Assembly (NCBI GenBank): GCA_937995825.1
Contig: CALKJO010000005.1
Coordinates: 142,916-206,915 of the forward strand
DNA from: an uncultured Anaerolineae bacterium
Lineage (GTDB): Bacteria > Chloroflexota > Anaerolineae > Aggregatilineales > Phototrophicaceae
Length of the DNA stretch: 64,000 bases
Reading direction: 5' to 3'
This document shows positions 9,126-18,612 of this stretch, one piece after another. The first letter of the stretch is position 1, and each line of letters starts with the position of its first letter. The translations under genes were made by a program, and so were the position numbers. Below the pieces are notes generated by a model. That model searched no databases, was not told the DNA's origin, and worked only from the letters and a program-made list of their open reading frames with translations.

Positions 9126-9908
9126 ATGTCGAGGACATTCTTCATACAGCATATCCGCGCCGTACCACAATTGAATGCCGATCACTGGTCATTCTGTATC
9201 AGCGATGGCGTCCACATCCCCCTGATCCTAAGCTATCGCGAACTGATCGCTCTGCCTGCTACGCGGTTCGAGGCATCGTTCGCCTGCGCTGCTGGATCGG
9301 GGTTGATCGCGTCAGCATCGTGGCGCGGCGTCTCACTAGGTGACCTGCTGGAGAGATTCGGCTCATCTCTCCCCTACGCGACAGCCTACAGCGCCGACGG
9401 CTACAGCGCAAGCTATCCCCTGGCGCTGATTGAGCGGGCATACCTGATTTACGAGATGGATGGAGCGCCGCTTCCACCAGAACATGGCTTTCCGGCGCGG
9501 CTGATCGTCCCTGGATGCGCAGGCTGCAAAATGCCCAAATGGGTGCAGCGCCTCAATCTGACGGCGGAGCATGTGCCAGGCTTCTGGGAACAGCGCGGCG
9601 CACCGCTGGACAGCGTAGGTCAGGCGGACGCCAACCTGATCGGCGCGGTGCAGCAGACGGATGGGATGATCCGGCTGCATGGCATGGCGCTGAACACTTC
9701 AGGCGCGGAGATGGCGCTTGAGATTCGTTTTGATGGCGGCGCATGGCTGCGGATCGAACTCCCAAGCCGCGAACAAAACCGCGCCTTCGAGTGGCAGTAT
9801 GCATGGCGACCGGCGTATGCAGGTGATTTTCTGGTCGAACTGCGTATTAATGCTGGCGAACCGCAGTACAAAACGATTTTGCGCGTCGGGCTGGAGAACG
9901 TGTTATGA
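9126..9908 (+). CDS. Molybdopterin-dependent oxidoreductase (sulfite-oxidase fold)
   Basis: 260 residues. FACAAGSGLIASASWRGVSL places the Mo-ligand cysteine at about 54 and shows the typical xWRGVxLxxLL segment. PGCAGCKMPKWVQRLNL (about 129-145) matches the Moco-binding GxKxPKW signature, here with two extra cysteines (131, 134). The last ~90 residues resemble the dimerisation domain (GMALNTSGAEMALEIRFDGG...). No signal peptide is present, although relatives are usually Tat-exported. The next gene overlaps by ATGA and encodes a very small Tat substrate, so the two may be exported together or function as a pair. The electron acceptor and substrate are unknown. Confidence 0.85.
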   Translation: MSRTFFIQHIRAVPQLNADHWSFCISDGVHIPLILSYRELIALPATRFEASFACAAGSGLIASASWRGVSLGDLLERFGSSLPYATAYSADGYSASYPLALIERAYLIYEMDGAPLPPEHGFPARLIVPGCAGCKMPKWVQRLNLTAEHVPGFWEQRGAPLDSVGQADANLIGAVQQTDGMIRLHGMALNTSGAEMALEIRFDGGAWLRIELPSREQNRAFEWQYAWRPAYAGDFLVELRINAGEPQYKTILRVGLENVL

Positions 9909-10207
9909 ACAAGCTGTCGCGGCGTCAATTCCTGATTGGAGCAAGTTTGGGCATCGCAGCAGGCACAGCACTGCACTTTGCAGCTCCAATGACCCCAAGT
10001 CAGCACCGGATCGCGGCAGCTGATGCGCCTGTTCGTAGTTGGGCAGCCGCTGATGCGCCGCTGATCGCGCGCGCATCACAGGGACAAACTGCGTTCGAGG
10101 TGGATCGCATTGAGACGGTCAGCGGAGCCTGGATCGCGGTCGCAGACTCAGCAGGCAGCATCATCGGTTGGTCACCTGCGGGGGCATGGCGGCTCAGCAA
10201 GACCTAA
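9905..10207 (+). CDS. Small Tat-exported protein, unknown function
   Basis: 100 residues. The N-terminus carries a twin-arginine signal, SRRQFLIGASLGIAAG, with an AAADAP-like cleavage zone near residue 40, leaving a mature part of only about 60 residues with no cysteines and no known fold (ends GWSPAGAWRLSKT). It starts in an ATGA overlap with the molybdoenzyme gene, so the two are translationally coupled. Since folded cofactor proteins use Tat, a likely (unproven) role is to carry the signal-less molybdoenzyme across the membrane or to be its small partner subunit. Confidence 0.75.
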   Translation: MNKLSRRQFLIGASLGIAAGTALHFAAPMTPSQHRIAAADAPVRSWAAADAPLIARASQGQTAFEVDRIETVSGAWIAVADSAGSIIGWSPAGAWRLSKT

Positions 10208-10290
10208 CGTCGGGCAAGCGACAATCCGCGCCGCTCATTTTGGCGTATGATAAAGACATGGAAGCAGTTTGAGTTGACAGGATTTGGCTC

Positions 10291-11835
10291 GTGGAAGTCA
10301 ATATTGGGATCGCGCTGATCGCCGGGCTGGTGTCGTTTTTGTCGCCCTGTGTGCTGCCGCTTGTTCCAGCCTATATCGGTTACATGGGCGGTCGGGTGAC
10401 CAACACAGTTGCCGCGCAAACCAGCGCAGGCACGCTGGTTGAGCCGACCGCAGTCAGCCGCATCAGCACGGTTCTGCACGGCATGATGTTCGTGCTGGGA
10501 TTCACGTTCGTGTTTGTCGTGTTTGGGCTGCTGACGACAGCATTCATCCGGCAGGTGGGCGGATCGAATATCGCGCTGGTGCGGGATATTATCGGTCGAG
10601 TCGGCGGCGTAGTGATCGTTTTCTTCGGACTGCACTTCATGGGCATCCTGCCGGCGCTGCTGCGGAGACTGGCGGCTTCACCCTTGATCGCGTCGCCGCT
10701 CTTTACGGCAGTCGCGCTGGTGCTGGTGAGTGGACTGCTGATGTGGGCGCTGATCGACTGGCTGATCACGGTTCCGGCGGTGGTGCTGCTGGCGCTGTGG
10801 ATGGTTCTCGGCAGTGGCTTCAGCGCGCCGCGTCGATTCTGGGAGCGCACATTGAACAGTTTTCAGACCGCGCTCTACACCGACACACGGCGTCAGATGG
10901 TCGCCAGAGGCGAACAGAGCTATGCCAGCTCCGCACTGATGGGTGTGGTGTTTGCAGCAGGATGGACGCCCTGTATCGGACCCATCTACGGCAGCATCCT
11001 GACGCTGGCAGCGACCAGCGCCGAGATCGGCGGCGCAGCCGGGCAGATGATCGCATATTCGCTCGGCTTAGGCATCCCATTTTTGATCACAGCGGCGCTG
11101 CTGGACAGCGCGCAGCTCGCGCTGCGCAAATTGCAGCGGCATCTGCGCACAATTGAACTGGTCAGCGGCGCGTTTCTGGTCATCATCGGAATTTTGGTCG
11201 CCAGCGGACGCTTGCAGCAGCTCAGCCAGACCTTCGCCACCGATTTTGCAGATTTCTCCTACACACTGGAGGAATGCGCAGCGGCATGGTCACGGGGACA
11301 GATCACTTTGGGCAAGATCGGCAGCTGCCTGGAGGAGCGTTCGCGATTCGCAGCGCCAGCGCAGCCGGCTGGCGCGCAGTCATCCCTGAACAGCGCCGAA
11401 GCCGGCACAATCGGGCTGGGGATCGGGCAGATCGCCCCGGATTTCACCGCCGTCACCGATACAGGCGATGTAGTGCAGCTCTGGGACATGCGCGGAGAAG
11501 TCGTCATCCTGAATTTCTGGGCGACCTGGTGCGCGCCGTGCCGGATCGAAATGCCAGAATTTGAACGCGCCCACCAGCGCGGAATCGCCCGCGTTGTCGC
11601 AGTCAACAGCGGCGAAACCGCTGACCAAGTCGCCGCCTTTCGCGCCGAATACGGACTGACATTCCACCTCGCGCTCGACCAACGCGAGCAAATCCAGGCT
11701 CTGTATGGGATCACCAATTATCCCAGCACTTTCATCATCGACCGCGATGGCGCGATCCGAACGCGTATTTTCGGCGCGCTGTCGCCTGAGCAGATCGAAG
11801 GGCTGTTAAACGATCCCCTGATCGCCCTGTCATGA
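10291..11835 (+). CDS. ccdA: CcdA/DsbD-type transmembrane thiol carrier fused to a TlpA/ResA-like thioredoxin
   Basis: 514 residues from GTG 10291. The membrane part has the two redox cysteines of the family: Cys20 in FLSPCVLPLVPAYIGY and Cys228 in GWTPCIGPIYGS. Between them is a long hydrophobic insert (about 130-175) not usual for the six-helix CcdA core. A linker with two further cysteines (about 328 and 345) leads to an extracytoplasmic thioredoxin domain with NFWATWCAPCRIEMPEF (CxxC 413-416). The protein should move electrons from cytoplasmic thioredoxin to its own outside domain, for cytochrome c maturation or disulfide reduction. No cytochrome c genes are in the window. Confidence 0.9.
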   Translation: MEVNIGIALIAGLVSFLSPCVLPLVPAYIGYMGGRVTNTVAAQTSAGTLVEPTAVSRISTVLHGMMFVLGFTFVFVVFGLLTTAFIRQVGGSNIALVRDIIGRVGGVVIVFFGLHFMGILPALLRRLAASPLIASPLFTAVALVLVSGLLMWALIDWLITVPAVVLLALWMVLGSGFSAPRRFWERTLNSFQTALYTDTRRQMVARGEQSYASSALMGVVFAAGWTPCIGPIYGSILTLAATSAEIGGAAGQMIAYSLGLGIPFLITAALLDSAQLALRKLQRHLRTIELVSGAFLVIIGILVASGRLQQLSQTFATDFADFSYTLEECAAAWSRGQITLGKIGSCLEERSRFAAPAQPAGAQSSLNSAEAGTIGLGIGQIAPDFTAVTDTGDVVQLWDMRGEVVILNFWATWCAPCRIEMPEFERAHQRGIARVVAVNSGETADQVAAFRAEYGLTFHLALDQREQIQALYGITNYPSTFIIDRDGAIRTRIFGALSPEQIEGLLNDPLIALS

Positions 11836-12380
11836 CCCGGCTGATCCGCTGGACGGCGGGCGCACTGTGCCTGATCGCAGCAGTGGCGCTGGTGATCTCG
11901 GCAGGTCTGCCAGAGCGCGCTGCCTATACAGGAAGCTTTCAAATCGATGGCGCATGGCGCGCACCGGAGATCGGGGCATTCGCGCCGGAATTCAGCGCGG
12001 TCGGGCTGGATGGACGGACGGTGAGCGCTGCATCGTGGCTTGGTCAGCCGGCGGTGATCAATTTCTGGGCGACCTGGTGCATCCCCTGCGAGATCGAGCT
12101 GCCGGAGCTGATCGGGCTGTCTGAGAACGGCGTTCGCGTGCTGGCGGTCAACCTAGGCGAGCCGCCAGCGCAGATTCAGCGCTGGCTTGCAGCGCGTCAG
12201 CTTGCTCTCCCCTCGGATTTCATCATCCCGCTCGATCTCACTGGTGCGATTGCGGCGCGCTACGCGCTGCGCGGACAGCCGATGAGCTTTGTCCTTGCGC
12301 CGGACGGCAAGATCGCGCATATTTTCTTCGGTGCGACCACCCGCTCAGCAGTCGAGTCGGTGCTTGCGCCGTACCGCTAA
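11832..12380 (+). CDS. TlpA/ResA-like membrane-anchored thiol-disulfide oxidoreductase
   Basis: 182 residues. An N-terminal hydrophobic anchor (about 8-26) precedes a thioredoxin fold with NFWATWCIPCEIELPEL (Cys83, Cys86) and the cis-Pro region RGQPMSFVLAPDGKI. It starts in an ATGA overlap with the CcdA-thioredoxin fusion, so a second thioredoxin is produced together with it; presumably the fusion keeps this one reduced. It is a standard length for the family. Confidence 0.9.
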   Translation: MTRLIRWTAGALCLIAAVALVISAGLPERAAYTGSFQIDGAWRAPEIGAFAPEFSAVGLDGRTVSAASWLGQPAVINFWATWCIPCEIELPELIGLSENGVRVLAVNLGEPPAQIQRWLAARQLALPSDFIIPLDLTGAIAARYALRGQPMSFVLAPDGKIAHIFFGATTRSAVESVLAPYR

Positions 12381-12398
12381 CCCACTCACGGAGATCGT

Positions 12399-13196
12399 AT
12401 GTCCAATCGAAGCCTACCGCCGGGTCGTCTTCGCGCCAATTTGTGGATTCTGTGGTTCACTAGGCGCTGGCTGCGCGTGATCCTGGTATTACTGGGGCTG
12501 TACAGCACGCTCCCATTCGCTGCTCCAGCGCTTATGCACTTCGGAGCGCGCGATCTGGCGCAGGTGCTTTACACATTTTACAGCCCATTCTGCCATCAGT
12601 TCGCGTTTCGCTCGCTGTTTCTGTTCGGCGAGCAGGCGGCGTATCCGCGCAGCATCAGCCGAACCGACCTGCTGCCATTTGAGGAGGCCGTGCGCGGCTC
12701 GCCGGAGTTTGAGCAAGCGCTTCATCAAGCGGCGCAGTTCTTCGGGTTGACCGATTCCAACCTCATCGCCGACTTTGACCCATACGTCTTTTCACCGCTG
12801 CTACAAATATCAGCACGGTTCTTCCCTGGAAATGAACAAATGGGCTATAAAACGGCGTTATGCGCGCGCGATGTAGCGATCTATCTGGCGATGTTCGTCG
12901 GCGGGCTGGTCTATAGTCTGCCGGCAGTTCGGCGGCGGCTGCGCCCTGCCCCAATCCTGCTGTATATATTCCTCGGCTTGGGTCCCATCGGGATCGACGG
13001 TATGAGCCAGCTTCTGAGCTATCCCCCCTTCAATCTCTGGGAACCGCGCGAGACAACGCCGTTTTTCCGCATTCTGACTGGGATTGTATTCGGGCTGATG
13101 AATATCTGGATCGGTTTTCCGTATCTGGAACGCTCGATGCGCGAGTCCCGTGACCGAATTCGCTCCAAGCTGGCGAAGATCGGCGTGCAGACGTAA
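12399..13196 (+). CDS. DUF2085 family membrane protein
   Basis: 265 residues with about five membrane segments. The family hallmark CHQ (65-67, in FYSPFCHQFAFRSLF) and the late segment GPIGIDGMSQLLS are present. A GGAG ribosome site precedes ATG 12399, 18 nt after the upstream stop. The family is uncharacterised. The conserved Cys-His and its place behind two thiol-redox genes suggest, as inference, a role in membrane redox or metal handling. A strong hairpin terminator closes the unit. Confidence 0.8.
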   Translation: MSNRSLPPGRLRANLWILWFTRRWLRVILVLLGLYSTLPFAAPALMHFGARDLAQVLYTFYSPFCHQFAFRSLFLFGEQAAYPRSISRTDLLPFEEAVRGSPEFEQALHQAAQFFGLTDSNLIADFDPYVFSPLLQISARFFPGNEQMGYKTALCARDVAIYLAMFVGGLVYSLPAVRRRLRPAPILLYIFLGLGPIGIDGMSQLLSYPPFNLWEPRETTPFFRILTGIVFGLMNIWIGFPYLERSMRESRDRIRSKLAKIGVQT

Positions 13197-13227
13197 AACA
13201 GTCCCACTCCTAGTAAGTGGGACTGTT
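13197..13227. terminator. Long perfect hairpin terminator
   Basis: AACAGTCCCACT (13197-13208) pairs perfectly with AGTGGGACTGTT (13216-13227), a 12-bp stem starting at the stop codon of the DUF2085 gene. On the minus strand it is followed by a short T run, so it can also stop the convergent Tad transcript. Confidence 0.75.
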
Positions 13228-13238
13228 GATGTCATGCT

Positions 13239-13274
13239 CGATGAAGGTGGGCAAATCCCACCTTCAATCGTTTT
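13239..13274. terminator. Second hairpin terminator in the convergent spacer
   Basis: CGATGAAGGTGGG (13239-13251) pairs with CCCACCTTCAATCG (13257-13270) apart from one bulged A, with a TTTT run after it on the + strand. It lies 5 bp from the stop of the minus-strand TadE-like gene. Two strong hairpins back to back insulate the convergent operons. Confidence 0.7.
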
Positions 13275-13278
13275 CGCT

Positions 13279-15900
13279 TTAGCAGAGACTGCCGGAGCAG
13301 CCTATACTGCGTGTGGGCGTTAGCGTTGGGGTTCTGCTCGCCGTCGGCGTAAAGGTGCTGGTCGGTGTCGGCGTGTTGGTGTTCGTCGGCGTCAGTGATG
13401 GTGTTGGCGTGTTTGTCCGCGTCGGCGTATTCGTCCGCGTCGGCGTATTTGACGGCGTCCGCGTGATCGTCGGCGTGTTCGTCCGCGTTGGTGTCAATGT
13501 CTGCGTCGGCGTGTTCGTCCGCGTTGGTGTCAATGTCTGCGTTGGCGTGTTTGTCCGCGTCGGCGTCCGCGACGGTGTAAACGTCCGCGACGGTGTAAAC
13601 GTCTGCGTCGGCGTAAATGTCCGCGTCGGCGTAAATGTCCGTGATGGCGTGAACGTCGGCGTCGGCGTCCGCGTCGGCGTGAACGTCGGCGTATTGGTCG
13701 GCGGCGGGACAGTCTCAACCGGAACTTCCTGATCCACAATGAAGCACTCAGGGACATCGAAGTAGAAGGTCGTGCCGTTGAACTGCGACGCATTCACGCC
13801 CGGCTGCGCCTGAGGCAGCGGCGGCGTTCCGACACCAAGGAACTGGACGTAGATCGGGAAGCTCGCGCCACCTGGCGGAATAGTGAGATTGTTGATCCAC
13901 GTGCCTTCGCTGGTCACAGGAGCCTGACCGCCGACAGTTGGCGGCGTTGTATCGCCTGACGACGGCGCAAACTGCCACATGAGCAGGCTGCTGCCGAGCG
14001 TTGCACCGCCGCCGGAGACGCGCCAGAGCGCCATACTGCCGAAGCGTGTCCAGTTGATATTCATCCCGACCACCGTCGCCGGCGTGTTGCCCAGGTTAGT
14101 GATGAAGAAACGGGCGATACCGCTGCCCAGGGCGAAGTCCACCGCTGAGATGCGCAGCGGACTGACCACGCAGTCAGGCGTCGGCTGCGGCGGCTGCGTA
14201 GCGGCTGGCGGCGTAACATTGAAGGTCAGCGGACATTCCGTACCCTGGAAGATGACCGTGATGACCGTGCCGTTGAAATTATGCGGCTGCAGACCCGCAG
14301 AGAGTGGGAACGGTCCGTTAAAGAACGTCGCGCGCAGCGGGATTGTGCCAGGAACAGATCCGCCGCCGCCACTTGTCGCCGCCGGAATGGTGAGATTCGC
14401 GCCCGTGACAAACGGACCCTCGCTGACAGGCGCGCCTGCCACTGTCGCCGGCGATGTATCGATGCTGGCGGGACTGTAGATTACACTGCTGCTCAGGAAC
14501 ATCGTGCCAACGCCCATGCTCGGATAGCTGGGAAGCGTCGCCCAGTTCAGGCTGACCCGGTGCAGCGTCAGCGGCAGGTAATAGTTGTTCCTGATCGTGA
14601 ACGAGACCTGGTTATTGGTCAACTGCAGCGAGGTATCCAGCGAAACAAAGGAACAGTCAAACGCAGGCGGCAGCGTCGCTGTATCGGTCGGAGTCGCCGA
14701 GGCAGTCGAAGTCGGGGAGGGGGTGTTGGTCGACGTGAAGGTGCTGGTTGGCGAATTCGTCGGCACGTCCAGCGTCGGCGTGTTCGTCGGGGTTGGCGTC
14801 CGGAAAGTGATGTCCGGATCAGGCAGAGAACCGCTGATCGGAGCCGCGCGCGGCGCGCGGAACGATTCGTTGACAGCGGCGCGGCGCGCTTGCAGCGGCA
14901 GGAACGGCGCGATACCCAGCGGTGTCACCAACGGGTGATTGAAGGTGACAACAATGTTCACGGTGTCACCCGGACCGCCGGCATCGAGCCAAGGACGATT
15001 GAAGTTATTCGTCCAACCCTCCGCCTCCGCTTGGCTCCCCGGCGGCGGGAATTCCTGGAGCAAGCAAACAGGCATACGCGGATCAGTGCCAACATCCGGT
15101 GGCAGACTGACGAAACGCCGCTCCAGCGGATTTGCCTGATTCGGCTCATTGCCGGGCAGATACTTGATCCGCGACGAGCAGATCATCACGTCGAACCAGC
15201 CGGGGCGATCCGATCCACGAAGCTGGGTATACTGCGGCGGCGAAACCGATGCGCCGGGCAGCGGACGATACCAGACATGATACCAGGGAACCCGCTCCGG
15301 GTTGGTTCCGGTGTCGCCGACGACTGGCTCCGGGATCGGGTTCGGTCCTAGACCTAAGCCAACCGCGCCGCGCCGCGCCTCGTCAATAATGGACAGAATG
15401 CGCACCATGTCTTTGCGCCGCGCCTGGTCCTCCGGGTCTGCTGGGTCGCATTCCTTGCCGCCGTTCCAGGTGGCGAAAATGCTTTCGATGCCGCCGGTGT
15501 AGATGTCGAAAGTATCCGTCCCCAGCCCGTTGGGCGTGAAACTAGTATTGCGTGAGCCGCGCTGGTCGCCAGGATAAATGCTGCGCGAGATTTCATCGTT
15601 GCCGACACATGGCACAACCGAATTCGGGTCACCGGCAGGCACAGCTGGGCTGCCGCCTGATGCCGGCTGCGCCGGTAAATAGTTGAGCTGAAGCGGATAC
15701 CGCGCTTCATCATACTGCCCGGTCGTAGCGTAACGCGCCGCAGCGCGCGCCGAGTTTTGCAGCGTCACCCACGCCTGAAAGATGCGCCCAAATTCGATAA
15801 TCCCGAAGATGAGCAGCAGCAAGATCGGCAGGGTGAGGGCAAATTCGGCAAGCGTTTGCCCTCTCCTTCTCACAGCAGTACGTCTGTCTAATCGAGTCAT
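13279..15900 (-). CDS. Large TadE-like pilus assembly protein with Thr/Pro-rich repeat tail
   Basis: 873 residues. Start at ATG 15900, which has GGAGGGG just upstream; the frame is open for five more codons to a TTG that would overlap that site. The N-terminus is a TadE domain ([20 protein letters not shown], then [23 protein letters not shown]), i.e. a prepilin-like basic stretch plus one membrane helix. The large outside region contains repeated beta-sandwich-like segments ([20 protein letters not shown] appears in two related forms) and ends in about 125 residues of TPT/TNTPT repeats and a final Cys-x3-Cys type end (GCSGSLC). TadE proteins are usually 150-250 residues, so this is a greatly enlarged minor pilin or surface stalk. 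Confidence 0.8.
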   Translation of the reverse strand: MTRLDRRTAVRRRGQTLAEFALTLPILLLLIFGIIEFGRIFQAWVTLQNSARAAARYATTGQYDEARYPLQLNYLPAQPASGGSPAVPAGDPNSVVPCVGNDEISRSIYPGDQRGSRNTSFTPNGLGTDTFDIYTGGIESIFATWNGGKECDPADPEDQARRKDMVRILSIIDEARRGAVGLGLGPNPIPEPVVGDTGTNPERVPWYHVWYRPLPGASVSPPQYTQLRGSDRPGWFDVMICSSRIKYLPGNEPNQANPLERRFVSLPPDVGTDPRMPVCLLQEFPPPGSQAEAEGWTNNFNRPWLDAGGPGDTVNIVVTFNHPLVTPLGIAPFLPLQARRAAVNESFRAPRAAPISGSLPDPDITFRTPTPTNTPTLDVPTNSPTSTFTSTNTPSPTSTASATPTDTATLPPAFDCSFVSLDTSLQLTNNQVSFTIRNNYYLPLTLHRVSLNWATLPSYPSMGVGTMFLSSSVIYSPASIDTSPATVAGAPVSEGPFVTGANLTIPAATSGGGGSVPGTIPLRATFFNGPFPLSAGLQPHNFNGTVITVIFQGTECPLTFNVTPPAATQPPQPTPDCVVSPLRISAVDFALGSGIARFFITNLGNTPATVVGMNINWTRFGSMALWRVSGGGATLGSSLLMWQFAPSSGDTTPPTVGGQAPVTSEGTWINNLTIPPGGASFPIYVQFLGVGTPPLPQAQPGVNASQFNGTTFYFDVPECFIVDQEVPVETVPPPTNTPTFTPTRTPTPTFTPSRTFTPTRTFTPTQTFTPSRTFTPSRTPTRTNTPTQTLTPTRTNTPTQTLTPTRTNTPTITRTPSNTPTRTNTPTRTNTPTPSLTPTNTNTPTPTSTFTPTASRTPTLTPTRSIGCSGSLC
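13315..13700. repeat. Tandem repeat array encoding Thr/Pro tail, with 36-bp units
   Basis: A low-complexity GTCGGCGT-type array inside the TadE-like gene. From 13471 a 36-bp unit occurs twice without change (13471-13506 and 13507-13542), then decays from 13543. The unit encodes [12 protein letters not shown] on the minus strand. All visible units keep the reading frame, and it is coding DNA, not a CRISPR: there are no unique spacers. Confidence 0.85.
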
Positions 15901-15931
15901 TGTCCCCTCCGGCAAAAAACCCGGCGCAGCA

Positions 15932-18589
15932 TTACTGAGTTAAGCGCGTGAACATGCGAGACGCAATTTCATTGAACACCAGATTAAGCTCAGCCGCCGT
16001 CGGCGCGTTATAGTAATTGCCACAGCTTTCGCGCGGCGGCAGCGGCGCATAAGCATCCTGACTCAGATACCCTTCCGCAATCGCCCGCGCAATCGACAAT
16101 TGACACGGACCTCGCTGACCGTAGTCTTCAGGACTGGCGGTCGCCGGATCGACGCCGTTGGGCAGCCGGTCGCGCAGGACAGGGCGCGACTGCCAGTAAT
16201 CATCGTCGATGCGGAAGTTATCGCCAATATCCGCCAGATAGCGCAGCAGCTCCTCGCCCAGATAATCGCTGAGATTGACCGAGCGCAGACATTCCCAAAG
16301 CGCGCGATTGGTCAAGCCTGTACACTCTACGATCTCGCCATCCACGCGAACACTTGTCTTCTTGAAATCGATGCCGAAGCCGATGGTGAAGATAGTCGGC
16401 AGGAGCTGCTCGCCTGTGCGACCGGAAGCGCCAGCGATGTTGAGATTGGCGACGCCGAGCCAATCCGCCCAGTCACGGGCATAATCATCCACATCGTAGA
16501 GTTCGATACAGTTGGGATAATCATCCATCGCCTGGAGATTGGGCTGAACCGCCAGCACGCTGCAGTAATTGCGGGTTTCCGGTCGCTTGTCGCTGCAGAA
16601 CGGGAAGTATTTGTCGATCAGGATTTCGCCAGGACTCGTCTCCGTGCCATAGGGACACAGCCCGAACGAGCCGTAACCAGCGGGCGGGTAGATCTCGCGC
16701 GACGGGGTGGTATCGGTCAGATCGGGCGGCGTTCCGCGCAGCGGACGGTAAACGCCGCCAGCCGTCTGCGCGAACGGCTGCGCAGGCGATGGCAAGGTGA
16801 CTCCGTTGCGGGACATCGGGCTGCTCGCGCCCGCTGCGCCGCTGCCGAGCATGACCATCATCCAGACCGCGCCTTCGCGGCGGGCATTATTGAACAGGGC
16901 ATTGTTGACCATCTGCAGAGCTTCGCCAAAGTTGCCGCCAGCGCACGACGCCTGCTGTTCATAGCTGGCGCGGCGGAACGGATTCTGATGTGTGTCACTC
17001 TCCCGGACGTACCAGAGCGGGGTGGTGAGAATGCTGTCGATCAGATAGTATTCATATCTCCGCTCGATTTCCAGCTCGATCACCGAAGTGGGCGTGCCAT
17101 CGACATAGGCAAACTCCACGCCCGAACGCGAAGGCGGGTTCAGCGCCTGATCGAACGGACAGGCGCTGGCGACTGGGAAGTCAAGAATCTGCTTAGTCGG
17201 CGTGATCCGATAGTCGGCGTAAGTGCGAACACGTGTATAGTCGCGCAGTCCATCCCAGCGTCCGTCGTTATTGGTGTCGGCGTAAAAGCTGGGTTCAGCG
17301 CGCACACCGAGCAGTCGTCGAAGCACTTCAACCGCGCCCTCGCGATACTGAGGATGACCGACATCGAGGAGATTGCCAGCAGCGTCGCGGTTCAGCGTCC
17401 GCTCAACCTCGATCATCGGCGGCTGCGGTCCCTGACCATCCGGATCGATGAGATAGGCGGAACGGTCGAAAGCCACAAACGCCACGCGGTCGCCGCGCAG
17501 GAAGTCGAGACGGGCGAGGAATTCCTCCGCCGCATTGCGAGCTGAGCGGAACGGCTCGCAGAGCAGATCGTCGAAGTTACCATCGCCGTTGGGGTCATTG
17601 CAGCAGCCGAAATAATCATACGTCGGCTGGAAGCCGGTAAATAACAACGGCGGCGGCGGCTGATCCGGATTCGGATTGGAATTGGAGTAGTGGAAGTGCT
17701 CCTCAAGATCAGCCACTGACATGCCCATATTAACAGCCGCCGTCTCATAGACCGTGCGCAGCCAATCGGGGACGGCATTCTTACTGTGTTCAGTGGTCGG
17801 CCAAGCGAACCACTGACACTCCGTGCGCAGCGCCTCGTCGTTCCAAGGGGTTGGATCCCAGGTGTAGTAAGTGTAAGAGGTGCGGTGCTGATCGTGGGTG
17901 GTATCGAGGATGGCTTTCCATGCCAAGGGGCGATAATATTCGATGACCGGTGGAATGTAAACTTTGTCGTAGCCCGCTGCCGCCCAAGTGCTGTATCGGG
18001 TATCTTCCAGCATCAACTCGGACACGTCGAAGACCAGCACGACATCGATCACTGCGGTCTGTGAAATGGCAGACTCGGTCAGGATAATGCTCGGCTGTCC
18101 GAGCAGACGCAGAAACACCGTTGGCGACTCGATCTGCGCCGTGACACGCACCAGCTTGAGTTCATCCGGCGTGCAAAGCTGGCGATAGCGCGCCTCATCG
18201 CCCGGATTGACAAAAACCGGATTGCCGTTGGAGTCACGCTGGATGTTCTGAGCGCGGCAGGTCTCAACCAAGACATTGGTTGGATCGAGTCCATACAGCT
18301 CAATGAACTGGCGCGCTGCCAGCGTCAGCGTCGCAAAGCTGGCAGCTTCGCCGCTGATACCTGCGCTGGGATCGTCGGCAACACGCCGAAACTGCCCTGC
18401 CGCCGCAACCGCCGCCGCGTCCACCGCGCGCCGCAGGCTGCTGTAGCGGACGAACAGCAGCGATACATCGGTGACAATGCCGACAAATCCAACCAGGGCG
18501 ATGAAGCCGAGCGCGAGGATGAGCAGTGACTGCCCGACTTGCCCGCGCCGCTTGAAATGCTTGAACACAGATGACAAAAAACTGTTCAT
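15932..18589 (-). CDS. TadG-like pilus assembly protein with degenerate von Willebrand A-like region
   Basis: 885 residues from ATG 18589 (GGGAG upstream); the frame continues upstream but into the end of the previous gene. The N-terminus [25 protein letters not shown] is the TadG-type anchor, followed by [19 protein letters not shown]. Near residue 200, [18 protein letters not shown] resembles the first strand and metal site (DxSxS) of a VWA domain with the last Ser replaced. Later segments [14 protein letters not shown] and FTIGFGIDF look like further VWA strands. It is probably an extracellular adhesion or assembly factor of a Tad pilus. The spacing of 23 nt to the next TadE gene indicates one operon. 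Confidence 0.75.
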   Translation of the reverse strand: MNSFLSSVFKHFKRRGQVGQSLLILALGFIALVGFVGIVTDVSLLFVRYSSLRRAVDAAAVAAAGQFRRVADDPSAGISGEAASFATLTLAARQFIELYGLDPTNVLVETCRAQNIQRDSNGNPVFVNPGDEARYRQLCTPDELKLVRVTAQIESPTVFLRLLGQPSIILTESAISQTAVIDVVLVFDVSELMLEDTRYSTWAAAGYDKVYIPPVIEYYRPLAWKAILDTTHDQHRTSYTYYTWDPTPWNDEALRTECQWFAWPTTEHSKNAVPDWLRTVYETAAVNMGMSVADLEEHFHYSNSNPNPDQPPPPLLFTGFQPTYDYFGCCNDPNGDGNFDDLLCEPFRSARNAAEEFLARLDFLRGDRVAFVAFDRSAYLIDPDGQGPQPPMIEVERTLNRDAAGNLLDVGHPQYREGAVEVLRRLLGVRAEPSFYADTNNDGRWDGLRDYTRVRTYADYRITPTKQILDFPVASACPFDQALNPPSRSGVEFAYVDGTPTSVIELEIERRYEYYLIDSILTTPLWYVRESDTHQNPFRRASYEQQASCAGGNFGEALQMVNNALFNNARREGAVWMMVMLGSGAAGASSPMSRNGVTLPSPAQPFAQTAGGVYRPLRGTPPDLTDTTPSREIYPPAGYGSFGLCPYGTETSPGEILIDKYFPFCSDKRPETRNYCSVLAVQPNLQAMDDYPNCIELYDVDDYARDWADWLGVANLNIAGASGRTGEQLLPTIFTIGFGIDFKKTSVRVDGEIVECTGLTNRALWECLRSVNLSDYLGEELLRYLADIGDNFRIDDDYWQSRPVLRDRLPNGVDPATASPEDYGQRGPCQLSIARAIAEGYLSQDAYAPLPPRESCGNYYNAPTAAELNLVFNEIASRMFTRLTQ

Positions 18590-18612
18590 GGAAACTTGCT
18601 CCCGGCGCACGT

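Noticed and set aside
13315..13700. Periodic repeats that could look like a CRISPR or intergenic satellite
   Set aside because: The units have no unique spacers, keep one reading frame and encode the Thr/Pro tail of the TadE-like protein.
16100..17545. Long open frame (481 codons) on the + strand
   Set aside because: It lies wholly inside the minus-strand TadG-like gene, has Arg/Ala/His-rich shadow composition and shows no family motif or ribosome site.
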